NCBI GenBank assembly: GCA_011046015.1
Contig: DSBO01000150.1
Location: forward strand, 1-7,174
DNA from: Thioalkalivibrio sp.
GTDB lineage: Bacteria; Pseudomonadota; Gammaproteobacteria; SpSt-1174
Reading direction: 5' to 3'
Length of the DNA: 7,174 nucleotides
A model generated the notes under the pieces. The model did no database searches, had not been told where the DNA came from, and worked only from the letters and a program-made list of their open reading frames with translations. The stretch's first letter is position 1. Each line of letters begins with the position of its first letter. Positions 1 to 5,462 of this stretch are shown in pieces. The position numbers and the translations under genes are program-made.

Positions 1-33
1 ATAAGAACCTGCATCGTCAGGATTGGGCAGTGA
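1..33 (+). other. possible 3' end of an upstream rightward gene
   Basis: The rightward terminator at 39-65 implies a plus-strand gene ending close to the left edge. Two stops are available: a TAA at 2-4, which leaves a 34-base trailer before the hairpin, or a TGA at 31-33, which would end a peptide tail reading IRTCIVRIGQ. The sequence does not decide between them, and the fragment is too short to suggest a product. Confidence 0.25.
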
Positions 34-38
34 CGTTG

Positions 39-65
39 GCCCCGGGGAATCCTCGGGGCTTTTTT
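39..65 (+). terminator. rho-independent terminator of the off-window upstream gene
   Basis: A GC-rich inverted repeat (39-47 with 51-59, one G-U pair) forms a 9-bp stem around an AAT loop and runs directly into six T residues at 60-65. This is a textbook intrinsic terminator for rightward transcription. Read from the opposite strand, the stem is followed by AACGTCAC with no U-run, so it should not act as an efficient terminator for the leftward gene ending at 82. Confidence 0.85.
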
Positions 66-81
66 CGTGGGCGGGGCACGC

Positions 82-2403
82 TCATGTCGTTGCCGGTGGC
101 GTGTAGCCCAGCAGCGCGGCCTGCGGCATGGGGCGGGCGAACAGGAAGCCCTGGTAGGCATCACAGCCGCTGTCGGCGAGGAACCGGAGCTGTTCCCCGG
201 TCTCCACGCCCTCGGCGATGACCTCCAGGTCCAGCGAATGGCCCATGGCGATGATGGCATGGATGATCGCCGCGTCGCTGGGCTGGCGGAGCACGTCGCG
301 CACGAACGAGGCGTCGATCTTCACCTGGTCGAGCGGCAGGCGCTTGAGGTAGGAGAGTGACGAATAGCCGGTTCCGAAGTCGTCCATCGAGAAGCGAAAG
401 CCGAGTTCGCGCAGCTCGTGGATTCGGTGGGCGACGTCCTTCGGCTCGCCCAGGACCACGCTCTCGGTGAGTTCCAGCTTGATCAGGCGGGCGTCGGCGC
501 CCGTCTCATCGAGGATGCGGGTCACGCGCTGCAGGTAGTCCGGCTGGTGGAACTGGCGGGCGCTGACGTTGACGGAGATGCCTCGTTCGGCCCCGGTGGA
601 CGAGCGGTTCCAGGCGATGAGGGTGCGGCAGGCCTGTTCGAGTACCCAGTCGCCCAAGGGCACGATCAGGCCCGTCTCCTCGGCCAGCGGGATGAACTCG
701 GCCGGCGAGACGGGGACGCCGCGGGCGTGTGGCCAGCGGAGCAGCGCCTCGGCGCCGACGAGTGCACCGGCCCGGTCAACCTGCGGCTGGAAGTGGAGCT
801 CCAGTTCGCCGTGATCAACCGCGTGCCGCAGGGCGGCCTCGAGTGAAGCGCGGTGTTCGACGGCGCGCTGCATGCCCGGATCGAAGAAGCTGACCCGGTT
901 GCGGCCGGCGGACTTGGCATCATACAGGGCGACGTCGGCCTGTTTGAACAGGTCCTCCATGGGCGTGGCCTGGCCGAGGAACAGGGTCGCGCCGATGCTC
1001 GGCGTGATCTGGTATTCGCGGATGGCCCCCAGGTCATAGGGCTGGCTGAGGGTCGTGCGGATGGTCTCGGCGAGCTGTGCGGCACGGCGGCGGGCCATGT
1101 CATGGTCCCCGCCGAGGGCCTCGAGCAGGATCACGAACTCGTCACCGCCCAGCCGTGCGATCGTGTCGGCCTCGCGCACCTGCATGCGCAGCCGCTGCGC
1201 GACCTGCACCAGCAGGGTGTCACCGGCGTCGTGGCCACGCGTGTCGTTGAGCGTCTTGAAGCGATCCAGATCGAGCATCAGTACCGCCCCGTGCTCACCG
1301 GCCCGCGCACTGGTGGCCAGCGCGTGGGCGAGGCGGTCGTTCAGCAGGCGGCGGTTGGCCAGGTGCGTGAGCGGATCGTAGAAGGCTAGCTGGTGAATGC
1401 GTCGCTCGGCATCCTTGCGATCGGTGATGTCGGAGAAGGAGGCGACATAGTGCGTGGGCCGGCCTGCCTCGTCCTGCACGCGGCTGATCGACAGCCACTG
1501 CGGGTAGATGGCGCCGGACTTGCGGCGGTTCCACACCTCGCCCTCCCAGTAGCCCCGCTCGCGGATCGCCTGCCACATCTCGGCGTAGAAGGCCGGGACA
1601 TGCCGGCCCGAGCGCAGGATGGCCGGGGTCTTGCCGATGACATCTTCGGGCTCGTAGCCGGTAATGCGCGTGAACGCGCGGTTGACCTGCTCGATGCGCG
1701 AGTCGCTGTCGGTGATCATCACGCCTTCCTGCGATTCGAAGGCCACGGCAGCGATTCCCAGCCGCTGTTCCGCCTCCTTGCGCGCGGTGATATCGGTATG
1801 CGTGCCCATGACCCACTTGGGCCGGCCATCGGCTGCGCGCGAGACGATCTGGCCGCGGTCGTGGATCCAGACCCAGTGCCCCGCCCGGTGGCGCATGCGC
1901 AGTTCGCAGTCGTAATGGTCCAGTTCGCCGGCGAAGTGGCGGGCCAGCAGGGCCTCGGCCTGGGCGAGGTCGTCCGGGTGCGTGAGGTCGCGCCAGGTGT
2001 CGACGGTGCTGGGCAGGAGTTCGGCCAGCCGGTAACCCAGCATCTCCGCCCAGCGCTCGCTGAAGATGGTCTCGCCGGTGAGCGCGTTCCATTCCCAGGT
2101 GCCGACGCGGGTGCCCTCGATGATCGCGGCCAGGCGCTGGCGCTCGCTGGCCAGCGCCCGTGCAGTCCGCTCCGCGTGGCGGGTCTCGTAGCGCACCATG
2201 AGGTAGATGAGCAGCACGGACAGCGCGACGAAGACGATGCCCTTGGCACTCTGTACGAAGCGCATCTGTTCGGCGTCGAGTGGGGCCAGGCTCACGAGCC
2301 AGTCGGAGAACAGGATCCAGGCAATGCCGAACAGGCCGTAGTACAGCGCACAGCGCCCCGCGAGACCGAGGTAATCGAGGCGTGACCGGGGGGCGTCAGT
2401 CAT
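82..2403 (-). CDS. membrane-anchored PAS-PAS-GGDEF-EAL cyclic-di-GMP signalling protein
   Basis: This 773-residue protein is expected to make and/or degrade the second messenger c-di-GMP at the inner membrane. The N-terminus has two hydrophobic helices (about 16-38 and 53-71) with a very short loop between them. Two PAS/PAC sensor modules follow, at about 89-209 and 213-331. The GGDEF domain (about 332-508) has an intact GGDEF at 419-423, a DLDRF metal site at 378-382 and an RxxD inhibitory site (R410, D413) at the correct distance. The EAL domain (about 515-765) keeps E552 of EALLR, N612, the ELTES stretch with E644, the DDFGTGYSS loop from 674, K695 and E731. Both halves therefore look catalytically competent. 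In many tandem proteins of this type phosphodiesterase activity dominates and the GGDEF binds GTP, but motifs alone cannot settle it. The ATG at 2401-2403 lacks an obvious Shine-Dalgarno, yet no in-frame ATG was seen in the bases just upstream. The PAS ligand is unknown, as no cofactor-binding signature is clear. Confidence 0.95.
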   Translation of the reverse strand: MTDAPRSRLDYLGLAGRCALYYGLFGIAWILFSDWLVSLAPLDAEQMRFVQSAKGIVFVALSVLLIYLMVRYETRHAERTARALASERQRLAAIIEGTRVGTWEWNALTGETIFSERWAEMLGYRLAELLPSTVDTWRDLTHPDDLAQAEALLARHFAGELDHYDCELRMRHRAGHWVWIHDRGQIVSRAADGRPKWVMGTHTDITARKEAEQRLGIAAVAFESQEGVMITDSDSRIEQVNRAFTRITGYEPEDVIGKTPAILRSGRHVPAFYAEMWQAIRERGYWEGEVWNRRKSGAIYPQWLSISRVQDEAGRPTHYVASFSDITDRKDAERRIHQLAFYDPLTHLANRRLLNDRLAHALATSARAGEHGAVLMLDLDRFKTLNDTRGHDAGDTLLVQVAQRLRMQVREADTIARLGGDEFVILLEALGGDHDMARRRAAQLAETIRTTLSQPYDLGAIREYQITPSIGATLFLGQATPMEDLFKQADVALYDAKSAGRNRVSFFDPGMQRAVEHRASLEAALRHAVDHGELELHFQPQVDRAGALVGAEALLRWPHARGVPVSPAEFIPLAEETGLIVPLGDWVLEQACRTLIAWNRSSTGAERGISVNVSARQFHQPDYLQRVTRILDETGADARLIKLELTESVVLGEPKDVAHRIHELRELGFRFSMDDFGTGYSSLSYLKRLPLDQVKIDASFVRDVLRQPSDAAIIHAIIAMGHSLDLEVIAEGVETGEQLRFLADSGCDAYQGFLFARPMPQAALLGYTPPATT

Positions 2404-2465
2404 GGTGGCGTGTCGGCCTGGCGGCGCGGCGGTGGGGGGTTGGATGCTGCATAACGGGTGGCTCG

Positions 2466-2471
2466 ATTATA
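2466..2471 (-). promoter_or_regulatory. predicted -10 element for the GGDEF-EAL gene
   Basis: The minus strand reads a perfect TATAAT here, 62 bases before the start codon at 2403. That predicts a transcript start near 2459 and a leader of about 55 bases. No good -35 is present at 16-18 bases spacing (around 2488-2495), so the promoter may be weak or activator-dependent. Confidence 0.5.
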
Positions 2472-2602
2472 GGGTATGAGGCTAGGCCTGATGCTTCGGG
2501 GTAGGCGGCGGCGATCCAGGCCGGGTCGAGATTCAGCCGTGCAGTGTTCGCACTTTCGGACAATGGTGCGTGATGCCGCCTTCCGTCGCCAGCGCCACCG
2601 AC

Positions 2603-2608
2603 TATACT
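2603..2608 (+). promoter_or_regulatory. predicted -10 element for the outer-membrane protein gene
   Basis: TATACT matches five of six bases of the sigma-70 -10 consensus and lies 46 bases before the ATG at 2655, predicting a start near 2615. The -35 region is poor (TTCCGT at 2581-2586, 16-base spacer). With the opposite-facing TATAAT at 2466-2471 it makes this a divergent promoter region. Confidence 0.45.
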
Positions 2609-2642
2609 GACAGGCCAAATTCTATCAACTCGTGGACTCATG

Positions 2643-2647
2643 AGGAG
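2643..2647 (+). promoter_or_regulatory. ribosome binding site that fixes the start at 2655
   Basis: AGGAG lies 7 bases before the ATG at 2655. It overlaps the end of an earlier in-frame ATG at 2640-2642, so it cannot serve that codon. This favours the 2655 start, which also gives a clean signal peptide beginning MKKQL. Confidence 0.8.
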
Positions 2648-2654
2648 AACAACA

Positions 2655-3170
2655 ATGAAAAAGCAACTGATGGCCATGGCTGTGGCCGCCGCACTGGCGA
2701 CGACGGGCGCGGCGCAGGCCGCGGGCGGCACCTACTTCGGCGCCCAGCTCGGCGTGGCCGACGTGAGCGGTTTCGATGAAGGGATGATGCTGGCTGCCAC
2801 GCTTGGCGTGCCGGCCGACCAGATGGTCCCGAACCTCGCCTTCGAGGCGGAGCTGGGCATGACGGTCGTCGATCCCGACCGCAACGTGATCGGCGGAACG
2901 GCGGAACTCTCCTACTGGTATCTCGGCGGCTTTGCCGTCTACAACCTGCCCCTGAACAACAACCTGAAGCTGCGCGGCAAGCTGGGCCTCGGGTATCTCG
3001 ATGTCGAGGTCGATGCGCCCGGCGGTACCGCCTCGGAAGACGATATCGAGGCCATGTTCGGGGTCGGTCTGACGGTCCCGATGCGCGGCACCATGCGCTT
3101 CATCACCGAGTACACCCGCGTGGAATCGGATATCGACCAGATCTCCGCGGGTTTGCAGTTCGATTTCTGA
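2655..3170 (+). CDS. small outer-membrane beta-barrel protein (OmpA-like/OMP_b-brl type)
   Basis: The product has 171 residues. Residues 1-22 are a classic Sec signal peptide: a KK start, an Ala-rich hydrophobic core and cleavage after AQA. The mature part is a string of short amphipathic beta-strands: about 26-37, 61-73, 80-100 (a long hairpin), 104-120, 131-143, 147-158 and 162-171. These are separated by polar, acidic loops. The chain ends in phenylalanine (final residues GLQFDF), the C-terminal signature read by the Bam assembly machinery. Length and layout fit an eight-stranded barrel of the outer-membrane beta-barrel domain family. No peptidoglycan-binding OmpA C-terminal domain is present, so a structural, adhesion or small-solute role cannot be chosen. 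It is a single-gene unit with its own promoter and terminator, divergent from the c-di-GMP gene. An in-frame ATG at 2640 would add MRRTT but lacks a ribosome binding site. Confidence 0.85.
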   Translation: MKKQLMAMAVAAALATTGAAQAAGGTYFGAQLGVADVSGFDEGMMLAATLGVPADQMVPNLAFEAELGMTVVDPDRNVIGGTAELSYWYLGGFAVYNLPLNNNLKLRGKLGLGYLDVEVDAPGGTASEDDIEAMFGVGLTVPMRGTMRFITEYTRVESDIDQISAGLQFDF

Positions 3171-3191
3171 GTCAGCCTCACCTGCCGAAAG

Positions 3192-3217
3192 AAAGCCGGG
3201 CTTGCCCGGCTTTTTTT
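3192..3217 (+). terminator. rho-independent terminator after the outer-membrane protein gene
   Basis: AAAGCCGGG (3192-3200) pairs with CCCGGCTTT (3205-3213) across a CTTG tetraloop, and T residues run from 3211 to 3217. It starts 21 bases after the stop codon. Read leftward, the hairpin is followed by TTTCTTTC (an interrupted U-run), so it may also partly stop the convergent regulator gene ending at 3236. Confidence 0.9.
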
Positions 3218-3235
3218 ATCGACACTTCGCCGGTC

Positions 3236-4450
3236 TCAGCGTGCCGGGTTGTCCCCGGATGCCCCCTGGGCGACCGCGCGACGGGCGGCCGGGCCCGTGA
3301 GTAGCAGGGCGGCGAGTTCCGACTGGCGTCGGGTGCCCGTCTTGCGGAACGTGCTCTTGAGCTGGCTGCGCACGGTGTGCACCGTGATACCCAGGTCCCG
3401 GGCGATGTCCTCCGGCGTCATGCCCGTGGCGATGCCGGCCGCGGTGCGCGCCTCGGCGGCGGTGAGGTCGAAGAGCTCGGTGAGCAGCCCGAGATCCAGA
3501 TCGGGCGGGTGCTGCGGGTCGTGCAGGAAGACCACGGCGTGCCCGTCCGGCAGGGTCAGGGACATGTTCGCCCTGTCCGGCTCGAGGTGCGCGATGATGA
3601 GATGCAGGGGAGGCTGTGCGGGTCGGGGTATCCGGATGGTCTGCGGCGGCGGGGGCGCTGCGGCGGCCTTCGATGTCCGGGCGCGTCGCAGCCGCTGGCG
3701 AAAATGGTCGGAAAGCTGCCGGTCCATGATCCGCAGCTGGTTCTGGCGCAGCGCCAGGGCGGGTGTCTGCTCGACCAGGGCCACTGCCCCGGCGCTGGCG
3801 GCCCGTACCAGGCCCTGCGCGTCCAGCACGAGGAACGGGGGCGCCCCGTGGCGCGCCGCCACTCGTGTGGCCTGCAGCTCCAGGTTCATGGCGTCCAGGT
3901 GCCGGGACAGGGTGATGGCCTGCCGCAGGTGCGGGATCAGCGTGTTGATGGCCGCGGTCTCGCGTGCCGAGTAGTGCCGCTGGCCCCCGGTGCGCTGGAT
4001 CAGGAGTTGTACGGTGAGATCGGGCCCGGCGTGCACCGTGCCGCAGACGCCGTGGTGGATGTCCAGGTGTCGCGCCCAGTCGTTGTAGAACTCGGTACGG
4101 TAGAACTCGGGCTGCCGGCAGCTGAAGTCGAGATAAGTGGAGTAGAGCCGGCCGCCGGGCTTGTGCCGGAGTTCGGGGCGCCAGGGGCAGGCGTTCACGT
4201 AGTGGTCGAGATAGTCGCGGTGGGCCGCGTCGTCGATATGCACCTTGAAGCTGTGTCGTACCTCGTCGGCCGCGCCGTTGAGGATTAGCAGGCGCGCCGA
4301 GCGCGAGTGGGTGGCCTCGACCAGTTGATCCAGGAAGAGCGGCCAGACAGCGGGGTTGCCGACCGCGTCGAAAAGGGAATGCAGGACCCGCCCCTGGTGG
4401 CGCGAGAGGTGCTTGAGTGTTCGCTGTTCGCCACCGCTAATCGTGCCCAT
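3236..4450 (-). CDS. LuxR-type HTH transcriptional regulator
   Basis: From the chosen start the protein has 404 residues and is a likely DNA-binding regulator. The C-terminal region (about 324-384) is a LuxR/FixJ-type helix-turn-helix: a LTAAEAR opening, then an EDIARDLGITVHTVRSQLK core whose second helix reads the DNA, and a final amphipathic helix. The N-terminal region (about 12-190) contains a FYNDWARHLD stretch typical of a group of stand-alone LuxR-like regulators, and is probably a ligand or dimerisation domain of unknown signal. A PAS-like segment follows near 204-236, then an Ala/Pro-rich linker at about 261-271. I see no receiver domain and no recognisable acyl-homoserine-lactone pocket, so quorum sensing should not be assumed. 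Start choice: the ATG at 4448-4450 has GGAG four bases upstream. GTG at 4477 or ATG at 4474 would extend it by 9 or 8 residues but has no ribosome binding site and would run through the operator-like dyad. It is divergent from the hydrolase gene, a common arrangement for a regulator and its target. Confidence 0.88.
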   Translation of the reverse strand: MGTISGGEQRTLKHLSRHQGRVLHSLFDAVGNPAVWPLFLDQLVEATHSRSARLLILNGAADEVRHSFKVHIDDAAHRDYLDHYVNACPWRPELRHKPGGRLYSTYLDFSCRQPEFYRTEFYNDWARHLDIHHGVCGTVHAGPDLTVQLLIQRTGGQRHYSARETAAINTLIPHLRQAITLSRHLDAMNLELQATRVAARHGAPPFLVLDAQGLVRAASAGAVALVEQTPALALRQNQLRIMDRQLSDHFRQRLRRARTSKAAAAPPPPQTIRIPRPAQPPLHLIIAHLEPDRANMSLTLPDGHAVVFLHDPQHPPDLDLGLLTELFDLTAAEARTAAGIATGMTPEDIARDLGITVHTVRSQLKSTFRKTGTRRQSELAALLLTGPAARRAVAQGASGDNPAR

Positions 4451-4462
4451 GAGGCTCCAAAG

Positions 4463-4478
4463 AGTGATAAGCATCACA
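4463..4478. promoter_or_regulatory. CRP-type operator (near-consensus dyad)
   Basis: The minus strand reads TGTGATGCTTATCACT, which is TGTGA-N6-TCAC with one mismatch to the 10 defining bases of the Escherichia coli CRP consensus (TGTGA-N6-TCACA). The perfect inner repeat is GTGAT-N4-ATCAC. An FNR box (TTGAT-N4-ATCAA) has the same geometry but fits less well, with G for T and C for A at the outer positions. The site lies between the divergent regulator and hydrolase genes and is centred about 112 bases before the hydrolase ATG. Confidence 0.55.
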
Positions 4479-4498
4479 TTTTTTGCAGGCGCCCCTGA

Positions 4499-4527
4499 AG
4501 ACTAGTAATGTCCGGGGTTATTGGCAA
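4499..4527 (-). promoter_or_regulatory. possible leftward promoter of the LuxR-type gene
   Basis: On the minus strand a TTGCCA -35 (4522-4527, five of six matches) is followed after 17 bases by a weak TAGTCT -10 (4499-4504). A start near 4492 would give a leader of about 40 bases to the ATG at 4450 and place the CRP-like dyad just downstream of the start point, where a bound protein would block transcription. The poor -10 makes this tentative. Confidence 0.3.
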
Positions 4528-4571
4528 GCGTTAAAACTCCCAACACAACCCTGAATCGGCGCAAGCCGCGG

Positions 4572-4577
4572 AGGAGG
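4572..4577 (+). promoter_or_regulatory. strong ribosome binding site of the hydrolase gene
   Basis: A full AGGAGG lies 5 bases before the ATG at 4583. It supports this start over the next in-frame ATG at 4622, which has no ribosome binding site. Confidence 0.8.
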
Positions 4578-4582
4578 TCTGC

Positions 4583-5386
4583 ATGACCTGTTCGAACACC
4601 TTGCCCGGGCACGCGCACAGCATGGCTACCACCAGCCCCCACGGCGATCGGCTGGTGCTGGCGCGGGGCGGTGGCGACGCGGGCCGCCCCCTCCTGTTCG
4701 TGCATGGCTGGACCTGCCGGCGTGACCACTGGTCTGCCCAGATGGCGGCCTTCGCGCCGGCGCATCCGGTGGCCGCGCTGGACCTCAGCGGCCACGGCGA
4801 GTCCGGCTGCCGGGGGCGCGGCGACTGGAGCGTGACCGGGTTGGCCGGCGACGTGCAGGCCGCCCTGGCGGCGCTTGGTTGGCAGGATGCCGTGCTGGTC
4901 GGGCACTCGATGGGCGGGGCAGTGGCCCTGGAGGCCGCGCTTCGGGTGTCGGAGCGGGTCGCGGCCGTGGTGCTGGCGGACAGTTTCGTGCTGCCCTACG
5001 GCGACCTGACGGAAGACGACGCGCGTGCGATCGAGGCGCCGTTTCACGCCGACTTCGCCGCTGCCATCGACGGGCTGGTGGAGCAAACGGGCGGGGCGTT
5101 GTCTGCGGCCGAGAAGGACTCGCTCAAGGCGGGCATGGCCGCGGCCGATCCCGCCTGGGCCCTCCCGCTGTGGGCCGACCTGCTGCGCTGGACCCCCGAT
5201 ACTGCCTTTGCCGGCATCGAGGCACCGATCCACGCCATCAACGGCGCCCTCATTCCCGAGGTGGCGCGCCAGCGCTGCGCCCCGCACCTGAGTGAGCGGC
5301 TGCTGCCGGGTGCCGGCCACTTCCTGCAGATGGAGCAGCCGGCGGCCTTCAACCGGAGCCTGCACGAGGTGCTGGCGGCGCTCTGA
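4583..5386 (+). CDS. alpha/beta-fold hydrolase
   Basis: This 267-residue cytoplasmic protein has the alpha/beta-hydrolase core and is probably an esterase-like enzyme of unknown substrate. HGW at 41-43 supplies the oxyanion-hole loop, DLSGHGES at 67-74 is the conserved turn after strand 4, and GHSMGG at 107-112 is the nucleophile elbow with Ser109. The general base is His246 in GAGHF near the C-terminus. A helical cap lies about 138-205. The usual acid site after strand 7 reads INGALIPE, without the Asp normally found there. Asp133, after strand 6 in VVLADS, is the best replacement. Relatives with HGW(S/T)C, GHGESG and a GVDTL-like acid position seem to share this arrangement, judging from memory of the family. 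No signal peptide or membrane segment is visible. The gene stands alone between the divergent LuxR-type regulator and a terminator, so it is a candidate target of that regulator. Haloperoxidase-like or lactonase activity cannot be excluded. Confidence 0.9.
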   Translation: MTCSNTLPGHAHSMATTSPHGDRLVLARGGGDAGRPLLFVHGWTCRRDHWSAQMAAFAPAHPVAALDLSGHGESGCRGRGDWSVTGLAGDVQAALAALGWQDAVLVGHSMGGAVALEAALRVSERVAAVVLADSFVLPYGDLTEDDARAIEAPFHADFAAAIDGLVEQTGGALSAAEKDSLKAGMAAADPAWALPLWADLLRWTPDTAFAGIEAPIHAINGALIPEVARQRCAPHLSERLLPGAGHFLQMEQPAAFNRSLHEVLAAL

Positions 5387-5407
5387 CGCCGGCCCTGTCA
5401 CGCGGAT

Positions 5408-5439
5408 CGAAAAAGGGCGCCCGAGGGCGCCCTTTTTCG
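5408..5439. terminator. bidirectional rho-independent terminator
   Basis: CGAAAAAGGGCGCCC (5408-5422) and GGGCGCCCTTTTTCG (5425-5439) are perfect complements, giving a 15-bp stem with only two bases between the arms. The A-run and T-run sit symmetrically, so each strand has a GC hairpin followed by five U residues. It lies between the convergent hydrolase gene (ends 5386) and the secreted-protein gene (ends 5463) and can serve both. Confidence 0.92.
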
Positions 5440-5462
5440 TCTTGCGATCGGGTCGGCGAGGA

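Noticed and set aside
1393..2385. Long plus-strand open frame (330 codons) opposite the GGDEF-EAL gene
   Set aside because: It is a mirror of the GC-rich codon pattern on the other strand. The translation has no domain-like pattern, while the minus strand encodes clear PAS modules.
2485..2522. Inverted repeat GGCCTG...CAGGCC and the short GTGC/GCAC pair at 2539-2553
   Set aside because: The arms are only 6 and 4 bases, with a 26-base gap in the first case, as expected by chance in GC-rich DNA. There is no T-run or riboswitch-like architecture.
2396..2731. Minus-strand open frame with a hydrophobic stretch in the divergent intergenic region
   Set aside because: Its hydrophobic part is the reverse complement of the signal peptide codons of the outer-membrane protein, and it overlaps both neighbouring genes and their predicted promoters.
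3377..4288. Plus-strand open frame (303 codons) across the LuxR-type gene
   Set aside because: No recognisable motif and low-complexity composition. The opposite strand carries a clear helix-turn-helix.
3236..4450. Quorum-sensing LuxR receptor with a nearby synthase
   Set aside because: The N-terminal half does not show the conserved autoinducer-pocket pattern, and no LuxI-type gene lies in the window. Only the DNA-binding domain is shared.
4502..5401. Minus-strand open frame (299 codons) across the hydrolase gene
   Set aside because: It is a shadow frame rich in Gly, Arg, His and Gln with no fold signature. It would run antisense through a well-supported hydrolase with an AGGAGG ribosome binding site.
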